Part shown: positions 45,289-57,599 of the stretch, piece by piece
Layout: the number at the start of each line of letters is the position of its first letter
Position numbering within the stretch: position 1 is the stretch's first letter
Assembly (NCBI GenBank): GCA_037176705.1
Contig: CM073890.1
Coordinates: 93,114,591-93,178,590, forward strand
Source of the DNA: Molossus alvarezi
Taxonomy: Eukaryota; Chordata; Mammalia; Chiroptera; Molossidae
Reading direction: 5' to 3'
Length of the DNA: 64,000 nucleotides
Position numbers and translations under genes: made by a program
Notes under the pieces: generated by a model
The model's database searches: none
The model's input: only the letters and a program-made list of their open reading frames with translations
Told to the model about the DNA's origin: nothing

Positions 45289-45939
45289 ATTATAAAAGCA
45301 AACTCCCTGAGTGGTCTAACCACTATCCAGAAGTACCTATTTCAAAACACAGTTTCCTAGGACCAGGTTTTTATATGGAGTTGGCCAATGTCTATTTCTT
45401 TGTCCCTGGAAAATTCATGAAGGGGAAGATACCATCTACATGGCACATTAGATTTGAGGATAAATCCAAACCTGGAGAGGGTTGAAAAAAATTAAAATGC
45501 TCTTCAATGTGGTTGTAATCAGGGACATATCTGATGTGCTAGAATGAAATTCTAGAGCAGTTACCGACTCTTCTACAGCCAAATCACTTCTCAGAGCTCT
45601 TCTCAGACTAGCTCTGCATCTCATCTCTTTCTTGTCTTTGCTTATACTGTTGATGACTCCTATGAAGAGAAAGATTGCCCAAGGGGGTTATCTGGATGGG
45701 GGTATAAATATAATCCCAAAATCTACTGTTGGAAAATCAGAAAGTATCTGTTTTTCCTCTTTCAGAAGGACCCCGCTGTTCATTCCCTTTGACTCCACAC
45801 TTCAATTTTCTTATTTCTTCTTCCTCAGTTGATGTATGAAGATTCAAAATCTGTCCCTGATTGGCATTGCATACACAGTGCTTTAGAAAGTTTGAGAGCA
45901 TTTTTAATGCAACTCTTAGAGGCAGAACTGGTTATGTTG
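45289..45939. other. Intronic DNA, nothing recognised
   Basis: No exon or confident repeat. Confidence 0.4.
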
Positions 45940-46160
45940 GTTTAGAAATTTACTCAATGGGCAACCCAGCTCTCTCATTATTTGCAGTGCAATCTTCTTG
46001 TACCTTCATTTTTGTCATGTGTAAAATGCAAGTGACAAGAGCAGGTGCCTCATAAGTTAGTTGTGCAAATTAAGTGAATAAACATTTTAAAAACAGACAT
46101 AAAATCTTTAGGACACAGAAAGTGCTGCATGAGTATTGACTCTGGTACCATCATTAGCAT
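45940..46160 (+). mobile_element. MIR SINE, diverged
   Basis: 'ttttgtcatgtgtaaaatgc' (46010), 'gcaaattaagtgaataaaca' (46065), 'ggacacagaaagtgctgcat' (46112) follow the MIR 3' half. Confidence 0.62.
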
Positions 46161-46299
46161 CATCCACAGAAGACTCTAAAATAGCACTCAACACTTTCTA
46201 AGAGGCGGTTAATTTAATTATTTGTTATAGCCATTATTCATTGCCTATCTCCCCCTCCCCAAAATATAAGCTCTGTTTCATCCATTAACATAATCTCAG

Positions 46300-46365
46300 C
46301 ACCTAAAACAAGTGAATGGCATACAACCAGTGCTCAAAATAATATTTATTGAATGAATGAATGTG
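46300..46365 (+). mobile_element. L2 3' end
   Basis: 'aaccagtgctcaaaataata' followed by 'tttattgaatgaatgaatg' is the characteristic L2 terminus. Confidence 0.7.
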
Positions 46366-47580
46366 TGAGCGAACGAACAAATAGTTTAAGGGATGTGACT
46401 GTTTTCTGGCTTCCACACTAACGACCCTTCTTCCAGAGTGGGCTGAAGTACTTATTTCTCAATTAATGCCACACGAGACAGTGGCATAAAATGAAAGGAG
46501 ACCGGGACATCTTCCCAGGTTCCTGAGATCCGGTCTCTTATTACATGTCAGAAAATATACTGGGAAAACTTAGGAGTATGTACCATATAGATTATACATA
46601 CAGCCATGCTACTAAGAGCCAAGCATTCATATGTAAATCCAAACTTGGCTTGATTATCTAATCAATGAAGCCGGATGAATAACCATAAAATAACTATTGC
46701 AACAAATGATGTTTACTATTTCTTGAGACTACTCTTTTACGGCTCTTACTTGAATTCAAAGCCAAAGAGCTCTTTAGTTGCTATCACCTCAGATAAATAT
46801 CTCTTCTACTTAGCTTTATTCTTTTCAATTTTAAAACACTGGGAAATGTTCCCAAAGTACATTTTCAAAAGGAAAATCTCCACCAAAAGCTCAAATTGGT
46901 GCTAATCTAGTTAAGAAATATAATTCTTGGCATCTGTAGAACAAAGTCCCCTTGTTTTACTTCTCCAACTAGATATAACTGTCTCCATGAACACGTCTTT
47001 ATTTCTACCCTGTGCTTCACTGAATTTGTTCCCTGAGTACTGGGCACTGAGTTGCATGTAAGATGATACACATACCAACATGCTCACGTCTGCACTGAGG
47101 GGCAAGATCTATCACAGGCTCTGGCATTAACAGCTGCTGCTAAAGTGGTTTATTTGTACGAGCCTTTCTTGGCATGGGTGCCATTAGCATTCCTGTGATC
47201 CAAAGAATCCTAGTGACAAAACAATTTCATGGGCCCGAGATCTGTTGCATTAGCAACTCCTTTTACTTCACTTGAGAGCAAAGCTCAGCCATCAGAAGGA
47301 GGTTGTATAGTACCTGTCAGATCCTAGGGCGTGTGTCTGTCCAGCCTTATCTTGATCTCCCAGCTCCTCACTAATATCTGTTTGCTGTCAGCACTGCCCC
47401 TGGCTTCTTGATAACGCTAGGAACTGTCTGGACACTGTTCGGAGACTGTGAGCCTTTGGTTCCAATTCCTCAGTGTTTATACAAACTACTTGCTCTTTGC
47501 CTAATGTTTCACTTCTCCTGCTATTTGAGAGATTTCTAGATGACCTATGTGGGAGAAAAACAGACAAATTTAGTGTGCTA
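46366..47580. other. Intronic DNA, nothing recognised
   Basis: A 76-codon open frame at 46675-46905 and a 64-codon one at 46911-47105 lack domain or splice support. Confidence 0.4.
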
Positions 47581-47583
47581 AAG

Positions 47584-47609
47584 TGTGTGTGTGTGTGTGT
47601 GTGTGTATT
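47584..47609. repeat. (GT)n microsatellite
   Basis: About 12 GT units. Confidence 0.95.
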
Positions 47610-50409
47610 TTTAAATAATGACATTATATATTTTTAGGGGGGGTTATGCATTTCCCATGGAACCACACTTTAAAGACTTTAATAGCTGCCCACTGTTTCT
47701 CTCAAAAACATCTAGAATTGTGATAAAAGGAATATGATCAAATTGGCTAAGACGCCTGTTATTTCATTGTTGCTGGCAAGTGTTAGTTCATGTCCGAGGT
47801 GCAAAAACATTGGGAATACTGATTTCCAGGGACCTTTCACTGTGCTTGTCTATGTTCACAATTAGTTGGAAACACCTGAGTTGTATTTTCCAATGTCACT
47901 GTCTATGGTTTCTCAGAAAGTTACAGGTAAATGTGCTTGGAGACGTAACCTCTAATGGAAAACGTGTACCTCTAGCTGCAAGATGTCCTTGGCGAAGGAC
48001 TCAGAGTGGATAAAGTAGACATGGGCCTGCAGTTCATTGTAGGAAAGCTCTGAGAAGTACTGTTTGACTGTGTTCCTGTGAAGGCTTTGACCTGCCATCC
48101 CAGGGACAAAGATGTCACCTAAAAGTTAAATTAGTAAAAGTCTACACAGAATGGAGAAATTGGTTGTCTATGGGGACAACCCAAGAAATTGTATAGGTAA
48201 GATTGAGAAGTTTGGAAAGCATCCAATGCTCTAATTGAGGTAATATGACTATAACCTCAAGGGAACAGGAATAGACTACGATTATTATTAGAAAGTGGAC
48301 ACATGAATTGGCCTTCCTAAACACTACATGTCTGAAGAGTAAGTCAACAAAAGAGGATGCTCAGTTTGGGGTCATTGTTTTGGCACATTTACCCAGCTCT
48401 GCCTAGGGTGTAGAGATTGAATCTGATGAACAGGAAAGTTCTAGCCGCTAGAGATGGCGATTTGGTTGTAGTGTAGGAGTGTTATTTTAGTTAGGTTTCA
48501 CACAGCCTAGATGAAATATCCCTCAGGATCTTTCCTTGTTCCTCTCTGATCTTGTGCTCATGAGTGAAAAGTCTGGTTAGTATTCTGGTTTCTGATATCC
48601 TAATAATGTGAAAGGGATACCCTAGATGTGCCCTGGGAGATACCCTCACTGTGGATGAGTCAACTGGACTGACTGAGATTATACACCAGCCTTTTGGAAA
48701 TCCCTTGGTGTAAGTTAGCCTCAGTGGATCCAAGAATTCTGCGTGACTCAACACGCACAGGCCTAGACTTCCAAAGCTGACGTGAGGGGAGCAGCCAGCC
48801 TCTCGGGAAGTCTTCATAGTTCATCATAGCAGTAATGGCCTACTCCCATCAGTCCCAATGAAATTCACCAAGAGAGGAGACACTAGATAAAGGCAAAGCC
48901 TAGAATCAGAGAGGTAAAGCCACAGATTATGGTCTTGATAGTTACATAGTGTTAGGAACTCTAAGAAATTAGGACAGAGACCCGGTAAGTGAAACTACTA
49001 TATAAGCATGACTTGTCACCAAGGAATAGGGTCAGAGCTTTTATTATGGCTTGCTTAATGGTGGGAAGGCAGATTAGGTTGTTGAGTATATATTTTCCCT
49101 GCTCAGAAGTCAGATGGACCCTTGGGTCTGGAAAATGGGTGAAATTATAGGAATTGATTAAAGGCTTATCAGGTCTATTTTTGTTTTTAGGGACTGGGAG
49201 GAAAAAATCTTAAGCACAAGAGCCTTAACCGGACCGCTTAAAAAAACTTATGGGAAGAACTGGCCTAAGGCACAGCCTAGTGCAGGTGGCTCAAATGATA
49301 TCACCAGGACCTGGTTTTTCTCAACTTGTCTCCCAGATAGATCCATCTGGCCTTGAAAGTCAGATAAATCCTCTTCGTCTGAGGTCAAAAGATGATTGCA
49401 GTTACTCTATCTTCCATTCTGAATACTTTGAGTCCATCAGAAAATAGAATTTCTTACACAGAGCCTTTTAATGGCTCCTTAAGTATAATGGAATAACTTG
49501 CCCATCCCTGAACCCATCACTTGGACCAGGGAAATGTGCTTTTCTGGTCAATGTCTGAGTCATTTGACCACCCTTGAAATCAAGGGTGGAAATGTCTCTG
49601 AGAGCAATACCTGAGATGAGGGCTATGGAAGTTGGAATCTGCTAAGGAATGTGTAATAACTCGCCTACCCAATCAACTAGCCCTGAAAGTGAATGGAGCG
49701 GGATCGTTGGGCTCATACTGAGCCATCGCTATCAGTGGGTGATACCAATGAGAGGAAGAGGAGTAAGTGGATCCTCCACCCCACTCCTCCTTTCCTATCA
49801 CATTACGTGTCATTTCCTATCCAATGACAACTATAACAACAGATTTACATGTTTTTCATTTGTTATTCAATTTACAAATGTTTACTGGGCACCTACCATA
49901 AGCCCAGAATTGTGGGAAGTACTAGAGATAATAATACACTGTGGAAATATATAAGCACTTTTCATGTGAACAGTTACAGAAAACAACTACTTTTTGATTC
50001 TATTATTATATGAATTCAGATTCCCAAACATATTGTGCACTGTGTATGTTTTGCTTGATATTTAGTCTAAGGGGTGGAGTTGATGGTCAGAATTTATTGA
50101 TGGTAGTGAAGACATATCATTCACTTTTAAGAAAACATTTTGTAATTTTAAAATATTATTCCCAAATTAGGTAATTGAATGCTAATGGCATTATTTTATA
50201 GGTAAGATATTAATGTTAAGTCACATAATAAATCAAGAAGATAATTATTTTAGGATCCAAAATTCCTTTACTTTTTAGTCTTATATTCAGTCTTTTTTTT
50301 TTCTTCTGAATCTCATTAGCTGAAAATTTTGCTTTTAAGATATAGTCAGAAAGAAATTTCTTCAACGTTCCTTAGGTTGTTTTCTCAAGTATAAATCTGA
50401 TGTTAGTCT
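47610..50409. other. Intronic DNA, mostly unassigned
   Basis: About 48360-49800 has balanced composition and reads like an old LTR retrotransposon or unique DNA, but I see no LTR ends, primer site or retroviral motif. An L2-like phrase occurs near 49860-49930 ('tttactgggcacctaccata'). No exon. Confidence 0.35.
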
Positions 50410-50955
50410 TCTTATAATGACTCCTGATCAATCTAATGACCAATTCCAAACTCCTTAACACACATGCCAGACCTTTCATAATTATACCCTTGTTTACCTC
50501 TCCAGTCCCCTCTCTTACCTCCCCACTCCAATGTTTCCACATGTGCCACACTCCAGCCATATTGAATGACTTACAGTTCCCCAAATGCACAGTCTCTCTC
50601 ACCTCAGTGCCTCCACGCATGCTTTTCCCTCTGTTCACTCTTTTTCTTGCCATCTCCTATTCATCCACTGAGTCCCAACTAAGACATCACCTCCTCCATG
50701 AAGTCTTTCTTGACACTCCCTGCAACACTGGATTAGGCGCTCCTTCTTTGCTCCATCAGTACCCAGCACTTTGCCCATCATGGCCCTCATTAGCCTATGC
50801 CATTAACTGCCTGTTTGCCCTTAAGTCTCCCTAATCAGAACAGGAGTTTCCAAATTCAATGAAAACAGGGTGGGGCCATTGTTTTCATGCCTGCACTTTG
50901 AGAGCTTAGCTCAAAAAATACTTTGTGGAAGAATAAATAAATGAATGAATAGTGA
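50410..50955 (+). mobile_element. L2 LINE 3' region abutting VEPH1 exon
   Basis: Pyrimidine-rich L2 coding strand: 'aactaagacatcacctcctc' (50678), 'catgaagtctttcttgacac' (50697), and the terminus 'gaataaataaatgaatgaat' (50931). It ends 38 bases before the VEPH1 exon at 50993, so part of the region upstream of that exon's acceptor is L2-derived. Confidence 0.8.
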
Positions 50956-50992
50956 GCCCCTTATTGTATGTTGTTTTCTTGCACTTCCTCAG

Positions 50993-51167
50993 AACTACAA
51001 CCGGCCTCCTGTGATGGCGTTAGCCATCCCCATTGCAGTGAAATTCCTCCACAGAGGCAACAAGGAACTGTGCAGGAATATGTCCAACTACCTGTCCCTG
51101 GCTGCAATCACCGAGGCAGATCTCCTGGCTGATCACACAGAAGTTATAGTAAAGAGCATACTCCAAG
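50993..51167 (+). CDS. VEPH1: VEPH1 coding exon 3 (residues 119-176, split codon 177)
   Basis: Encodes 58 residues, [20 protein letters not shown] to '[10 protein letters not shown]', plus the first base (G) of the next codon. It continues directly from 40372. The segment belongs to the helical repeat-like N-terminal part of the melted/VEPH1 family. Acceptor 'cttcctcag' at 50992; donor 'caag|gtatgg' at 51168, phase 1. A Gly codon completed by the next exon is expected from the family. No damage seen. The following exon (expected to continue with Asn-Thr-Met) is not in the window. Confidence 0.96.
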
Positions 51168-51889
51168 GTATGGTGTGAAGGCCGAGCTTGGGGACATGTT
51201 TTAGGAGTCGTTTATAGGTATTTTCAGTTTCTGGAAAGTGAGACCTAGAGTACTGAGAGGTACCTTAGATTCTCTCTGCTTTGTAATTTATGGACTTGTG
51301 AACATAGGTCAGGTTACTTGGGCTGGCTGAGTCTGTCTCTTCGCTGGGCAGATGAATTATTTGAGCTCATTGGAGAAGTTACCAGCTCTCTTCCAACTCC
51401 ACAGCTCTCTGTCTGGAGAACTGTGTCTTCCATGCTTCTGGTCAGCTTGTCCATAAACTGGCTATGAAAAGTCTGTCTGTCTGTACTGAGTGAAACATAT
51501 CCCACTGCTCTCAGGGGCAGATGAACAGCCTCATCTTCTTTTGGTTTCCAAAAGCAAGGAATGTTCGATAAAATACTTGAGAAAATGTCTAAAGACTTCT
51601 TGAACGTGAACATTATTGGGGACTGACTTGTGTTAAATACTACCTTAAAAACTGAAATCAGGACACCTCTGTTAACTGTTTTACATTTGAATGAAAGAGA
51701 TCAAGTTTGTCCACTCAAAATATTTCCTTCATCTTGTGTTTTTTTTTTTCCCCCTTTGGTTTCAGATCTATCAGAAACTAAATATTGTTTTGGTTTGGCA
51801 TAAGAGAAGAATATATGGTATTATATGATATGCACCGAAATGTCTGCTGTGCTCATTAATAAAACTGTCTTATGTCCATGAGTAACTTG

Positions 51890-52700
51890 ACCTACATTTT
51901 ACTGACACCTCCCCACCCCCTGCTCGAGTTGAACATCAACACCCCTGTAAAGGTGCTCCCTAAGTATTTCTTAGAGTCCCCAAGGGGGTCCTTCATGTGC
52001 TCTCTTTCTGGGGTTTCCAGACCAGTCCACCAGCCTGTGAAGCTCTTCTCTCCATGCTTCCTGACATGGCCTGCTGTGGTGGTGTCCACCTGCACCTCTG
52101 TGATTCCTTAGAGCAGATGCTATGGCCGCTACCATCAAGGTCCCAGGAACAGACTCTATTCCATACTGCCCTGCCTGTCTGTCCTTTTGTGCTGCTCTGC
52201 TGGAAGTTCAGGAGCCACCAGTCCTCAGTCCCCTAATTCCATGTGGCAGGATCAGGGAGAACACTTGTCTTTCTCTTTGGCGTTACATTTTGGTGGAGGC
52301 TCCAGAACAGGGTTGCTTGGCTCTCAGTGCCAAACTGTGTTACCAAGTTTGTGGTCCTCAGTCAGTTCTGTTTTATCTAAAACTGTCTCTTCCCTGGGCT
52401 CCACTATTGACCCAAGAGTTGGGCTAGCAAGAAATTAGTTCTCCAGTTCTCAAAATTTGTTTGGCCCACCAAGGACTGAGGTTCTGTTTGTTGTACCAAA
52501 CACTCCCAAGAAAAGTTCTGAGCACCTGCACCTCCAGCCCCCAGACACCTGACCAGCTACCCCAATGGTCTACCAGATGCCCGGATAAGTCTGAATCCCA
52601 GCCACAGCAGTGGAAGCTTATTGTTCTCCCTGTGCTCCCCTCTAAAGATTTGTCATTGATGTTTCTAGTCAGTCTCATTCTCTTGGCAGCAGGATTGAAT
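51890..52700. other. C-rich block of unknown origin
   Basis: Distinctly richer in C and with overlapping open frames of 67-101 codons on both strands, none with a recognised domain. Phrases such as 'cattttggtggaggctcca' (52285) recall a retroviral leader, but no LTR pair or coding match is visible. I leave it unassigned. Confidence 0.3.
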
Positions 52701-53650
52701 TGCTAATTTCACTTTATACATATTAAATTTGCTAAAAGTCCAGAAAAGCAATTATGTGTTTTTCACCACCTTGGTTACATATTTGGAACAGATTTTATAG
52801 GAATCACAAAATTACTTATAGAAATTACTTATACACACCACACATTTTAAATCCATGATAGTTAGACTTTTAAGTAACTGATATGTTGGACGGGGGCGGG
52901 GGGTAGTGATTGAGTTGTCTCTTGGTAGCTGCCAAGAACTTAGGTCATGTATTTGGGTGAGGTTTTTGTGTGTTTTTTTGAAATGCACTTTCAATGACAA
53001 AGAAATCTTTTGAAATGCAAAATGCACTTTCTTAATTCACTGCAAGCATTTGAAATAAACAAATGCCTTGGTTTATTTGATCTGGCACAACAAAAATTAC
53101 CCTAAAATAAATGATAATTTGACCTAAAAGGTTGAGGCTACATACTTCTTCAGGGCTTGGATTTTTAGGACAGAGAAGTCTGTAAAACTCCACAATCACC
53201 CCATGAGCATATCAAACTTTGCACTTCAAAGCAGAAGAGACCTTGCTGTCTCAGAATAGTAAGTTTTCTGCTCTGCAAATCTTTGTTGGATATATATACC
53301 CTGCCAAACAGCCTTAGGAGACATCAAAAAGATTTCTTTTTTCTTTACCTATAGTTTCCTTCCCTTTATAGCTTCCTTTTTGACTTATATTACACAAATC
53401 CTCATTCTTCCATATTTCTACTTCTACAGAAAACTTCAAGTTTACAGTTGTTTGATTTGATCTAAGTTTTTACAAGACTAGAATAATAAAAGTATAGAAT
53501 CTTAAGTTGGGACATTAAATATAATTTAGCTTAGTCACCCAAGCAATGCTTGAATGCTCACCAAGTGGTCATCCATTCAGTTATAACAATAATAATTACA
53601 ATAACCATAACTACACTGGCTGAAGTTTATGTCATGCTATCTTTAAGCCA
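52701..53650. other. Intronic DNA, nothing recognised
   Basis: AT-rich, with no exon or confident repeat. Confidence 0.4.
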
Positions 53651-53670
53651 AATATCGTATTAAACATTTT

Positions 53671-53915
53671 TTTAATCCTCACCTGAGGACATTTTTCCAT
53701 TTTTTTGTTCAGATAGAGTGGGAGGGAGAGAGAGGAAGAGAAAGAGAGAGAAACAACGATGTGAAAGTGACACATCGAGTGGCTGCCACCTGCACAACCC
53801 AACCAGGGCTGGGGACAAACTGCAACCGAGGTATGCGCCCTTTGCGGGAACCGAACCCGGGTCTCTCCGAACCGCAGGCCGATGCTCTAACTGCTGAGCC
53901 AAACTGGCCAGGGCT
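53671..53915 (-). mobile_element. VES-type SINE (younger subfamily)
   Basis: 'aatcctcacctgaggacat' at the left, 'gcgggaaccgaacccgggtc' in the tRNA-like half, 'gagccaaactggccagggc' at the right. Perfect 14-base target duplication 'gtattaaacatttt' at 53657-53670 and 53916-53929. Confidence 0.97.
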
Positions 53916-54074
53916 GTATTAAACATTTTATATTGATTATGTCATTTAATCTCCACAATAATTTCATAACAGAAGTCCATTACTATCCTATCTTACCAAT
54001 TAGTAGTATTTTAGTTAAAGAGACCCCAGGTATAAATGCTTTAGTGATGATGATGACAAAAGGATGATAATGAA

Positions 54075-54160
54075 GAAGAGAGAGAAGGAGGAAGAGGAAG
54101 AGGAGGAGGAGGAGGGAGAGGGAGAGGGAGAGAAGGAAGAGGAGGAGGAGAGGAAAAATT
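54075..54160. repeat. (GGA)n/(GA)n-rich purine tract
   Basis: About 85 bases almost purely G and A on the + strand, with GGA and GAGGGA subunits. Gives a Leu/Ser-rich frame on the other strand. Confidence 0.92.
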
Positions 54161-55189
54161 AGAAGTAGGATAAACTCCTCACTGGAACACACAACTGAAA
54201 AGTGCGTGAATATAGCAGACTTCCCATGTGACTTGATTCAGATCTCCATGGGGGTCCTAAATGGCATTACTTAGCTCTGCTTCCTGTAGAGTGGTCTCAC
54301 TCTCATGCTCCACATTTGGGTCTCTGCAGCATCCTACTCACAACAGCATAAATACCAGTTAAGCACAAGAAACTCCATATCTACTCTCATTGTCTCTAGT
54401 TGACCCAACATGAGTCACATGCCTATTTACAGCCTTATGTAAGTATTTACCTTTATTGCTTTACACTTCCTTCTTAAGACATTCAGCTCATTGCTTTGGT
54501 ATGCCAAGATATTGGATAATGATTCTTTTATCTCAGTATATCTGTAATTCTTCCAAGGTTCTTGCCATCTGTAAATTCTATGAAAAGAACCATGCTACCT
54601 TTATTCTTAAATGCTGATTTTAAAAAGTAGACCAGATGGGCCCAGGCAAGCTCTGTGGTGTACCAGTGGTGACTGTTCCTTGTACTTGGTTAATATTATT
54701 CTATTGATCATATTTTTTCAATTATATTATATGTTTTTGTCCCTGATTCCAAACAAAATGCCTCCTTTATGCTAAGTCAATCATGACAGACTTTCAAATA
54801 ATGAGCTTGTCTATTTATCCCTGAAGGCAAATATTTCAATAGTCCCAAGCCATTTTTGGTACTTTTTATTAATGATTATATATAAGTAATATTATTTACT
54901 TTTAAATTTAATATAAATACAAATATATTCTATTCATTTTGCTTAGACTTTATTTTTCTGTCTTGTATTCTCTGAATTATCCCAGTAAGAAGGAGATTGT
55001 TCAAGGTTCTAACTTTTGGAGAAAAAATTAAAAGCATTAGCAGAGTGGTGTCTTGATTTATACTTGAGAGCTAAGGAGAGAGAAAACCTGAGTACCCCTA
55101 TATCAAATAAGACCATTAAATCAGTATTTTTAAATCAACCCATCAAATAAAAGCAAAAATATAAACTGTCCCATTTAGTTTCATAGGCA
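54161..55189. other. Intronic DNA, nothing recognised
   Basis: No exon or confident repeat. AT-rich from 54840. Confidence 0.4.
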
Positions 55190-55920
55190 AATTAGAACAA
55201 ATATAGGAGTAATTACAATCCCATCTAAAATTTTTCAGATAATTAAAATGAAGTACATTCTCCAACTAATTCTATAAGGCTAGTATAGCCATGATATCAA
55301 TACCAGACAAGAACAATATAAGAAAGGAAAATACAGGCCAGTCTCAATTATAAACATAGATACACAAATCACAAATAAAAGATTTAGGAAAATGACTCTA
55401 GCAATGCTTAAAGAAAAAAAGAAAAATAGTATACATTTGTTGAGTGCTTTCACTATACCAGGTACTAGTATTTTAATTCATGTAATTCTCCTAATGCCTT
55501 ATGAGAAACAAACTGTTATTATTCTCATTTTATAAAATTCATAATGACTAAGTTGAATGTATTCCAAGAATGCAAAGATGCATTAATATTCAAGATGTAA
55601 TTCCCCACAGTAAAAGACTAAGGGGGTGGGGGTGGGGCAGTTATATGATCAGTAAGAATCTCATTAAATTCAGTACCAATTCATGAAAAAAATTTGTAAA
55701 CTAGAAATTTTGGAAGACATCTTGAACTGATAAAAAAGTATACTTCTAATGTTTCACCACTATATATGTATATGAAACATTAGACACACTCCTTTAAAGT
55801 TGGGAATGAGACAAGGATGCTACTAAATCTACTTCTATTTATTATGACACTGTATGATCCTGATTATGAGAATTAGAAAGAAAGTCACAACAATTATTAT
55901 TTCTAAAAAATATGATTACT

Positions 55921-56165
55921 GCCCTGGCCGGTTCGGCTCAGCGGTTAGAGCGTCGGCCTGCAGTCCAGAGAGACCCGGGCTCGGTTCCTGCTAAGGGCAT
56001 GTACCTCGGTTGCAGTTTGTCCCCGGCCCTGGTTGGTCGTGCGGGTGGCAGCCATTCGATGTGTCCCTTTCACATTGATGTTTCTCTCTCTCTCTCTCCC
56101 TCCTGCCCTATCTGAACAAAGAATGAAAAAGTGTCCTCGGGTGAGGATAAAAAAAAATATATATA
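55921..56165 (+). mobile_element. VES-type SINE (younger subfamily)
   Basis: 'gccctggccggttcggctca' at the left, B-box 'gggctcggttcctgctaagg', (CT)n, 'gtcctcgggtgaggat' and an A/TA tail. Target duplication 'tatgattact' at 55911-55920 and 56166-56175. Confidence 0.96.
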
Positions 56166-56688
56166 TATGATTACTTATAGCAGAAAATCCAGAAACTTTC
56201 TTGTCAATTCTTGGACAGAATAGAAAGATTTCAGTCAAGTTGTTGAAAGTGAAATGAAATTATTCAAACAAATTGTCTTTCTATACACTGGTAATAACAA
56301 ATTTAAAATGTAATATTAAAAATATTAAAGTAACAAAATAAAAGATACCTAGAGAAAAAGATGTGTGTGACTTTTGAAAATAAAGTAATAAAACTTCATT
56401 GAAAGTCATTACATAAAAGATAAGCAAATAGGGCAATAAACCATGTTCACGGATGGGAAAACTTGATGTAGCAAGCATGTCAATTTTCTTTACATTAATC
56501 CAGAAACAGAATGGAATTTTAATAAAATCCCCTCAAATATTTCCATGAACGATGACAAGCTGATTTTAAAACCACAAGTAAGATGCACTAGAACAGGTAG
56601 CCAAAACAAGTTTGCAGACGATGAGGAGGTTAGGGGAGGAGGGGAGGGCAGTAACTTCCAGATATCAAGACGTTGTAAAATCATGGTA

Positions 56689-57198
56689 CAGACAGTCCCT
56701 GACTTAGGGTGGTTCAACTCTACCTTAGCATGAAAGTGGTATACATTTGGTAGAAACCAAACTTTGATGTTTTGAACTTAGAACTTTCCCTGGGCTAGCC
56801 TTATGCAGTAAAATACTCTCCTGGTGCTGGGCAGTGGCAGTGAGCCACAGCTCCAAGTCAGCCACGAGATCGTGAGGGTAAACAATTGATACTGCACAGG
56901 GGATTGCGTTGCCTGGGTGTTTTGGATATTGTGTTTTGTGTTTTCACATCCCATCATGTCTACGAAATTCCCATCTACTGCTTCTGGTGAGAAGAGAAAG
57001 GCAATTACTTTTGAGATGAAATTCAACATAATTGCCCAACTGTAGGCTAATGTAAATATTCTGATCACGCTTAAGGTAGGCTAGTATAAACTATGGTGTT
57101 CAGTATGTAGGTGTATTAAATGCATTTTTGACTTACAATATTTTCAATCTATGATGAGTTTATCAAGACAAAACCCTTCCTAAGTCAAAGAGCATCTA
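56689..57198 (+). mobile_element. MER2/Tigger-family transposon with transposase start
   Basis: Left end 'cagacagtccctgacttagg' and right end '..tcaaagagcatcta', both next to TA dinucleotides (56687-56688, 57199-57200), match a TcMar-Tigger element of the MER2/Tigger2 group. The interior keeps 'gggctagccttatgcagtaa', 'gcagtggcagtgagccacag' and 'cccaactgtaggctaatgta'. It is 510 bases long and lies inside an old L1. Confidence 0.85.
56956..57035 (+). pseudogene. N-terminal fragment of a Tigger transposase
   Basis: From the ATG at 56956 the frame reads about 26 codons, beginning MSTKFPSTASGEKRKAITFE. It resembles the first helix of the CENP-B-like DNA-binding domain of Tigger/pogo transposases ('KRKAIT.EMK'). 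The frame then runs into the non-coding right end of the element, so only the first few percent of the transposase is present. This shows how the short element derives from a longer one by internal deletion. Confidence 0.75.
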
Positions 57199-57599
57199 TA
57201 ATTAAAATGGTGTGGTACAGGTGCAAGGACAGGCAAATAGCCCATGGAATAGAATAAAGAGGCAAGAAACACATCTTGCATACATGGAAATTTCAGATGG
57301 TGGGGGAGTCTTCATAATGGATAAGAACACACTATTCAATAAATGATTTGGGGCAACTGTCAATATCACAACATGCATAGATTAATTTTATGTGAAATAA
57401 AGACCTAAATATAAAAAGCAAAATTTTAATCTGTCCTTTTGTAAAATGCAATGTCTGTTCATGATTTAAAAAAAAAACATTTAGCAAAGTAGCAATAGAA
57501 GGAAACATTCTTATCTAATAAGGATATCTAAGAAAAAAAAGAAAGAAGAAAACACCTATAACTGAAATTATTCTTAGTGGAAAAATATTGAATGTTTCC

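Larger units (their letters stand above)
40373..50992 (+). other. VEPH1: VEPH1 intron after coding exon 2 (10.6 kb)
   Basis: Runs from 'gtatgt' to 'ttcctcag', phase 0. It holds MIRs, VES copies in both orientations, a palindromic mariner MITE, a Charlie-like element and an L2 that ends about 40 bases before the next exon. Confidence 0.9.
55190..57560 (+). mobile_element. Old L1 ORF2, split by VES and MER2/Tigger
   Basis: L1 coding-strand phrases occur on both sides of the inserts: 'gggaatgagacaaggatgct' (55802, the RQGC region of reverse transcriptase), 'gtctttctatacactggtaa' (56275), and after the Tigger 'tggtgtggtacaggtgcaag' (57209) and 'catggaatagaataaagagg' (57243). It supplies the ordering: L1 first, then Tigger and VES. 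Confidence 0.72.

Noticed and set aside
52240..52330. Retroviral leader or primer-binding site
   Set aside because: Only a loose resemblance in a few words; no LTR pair, no gag/pol motif, no tRNA match long enough to count.
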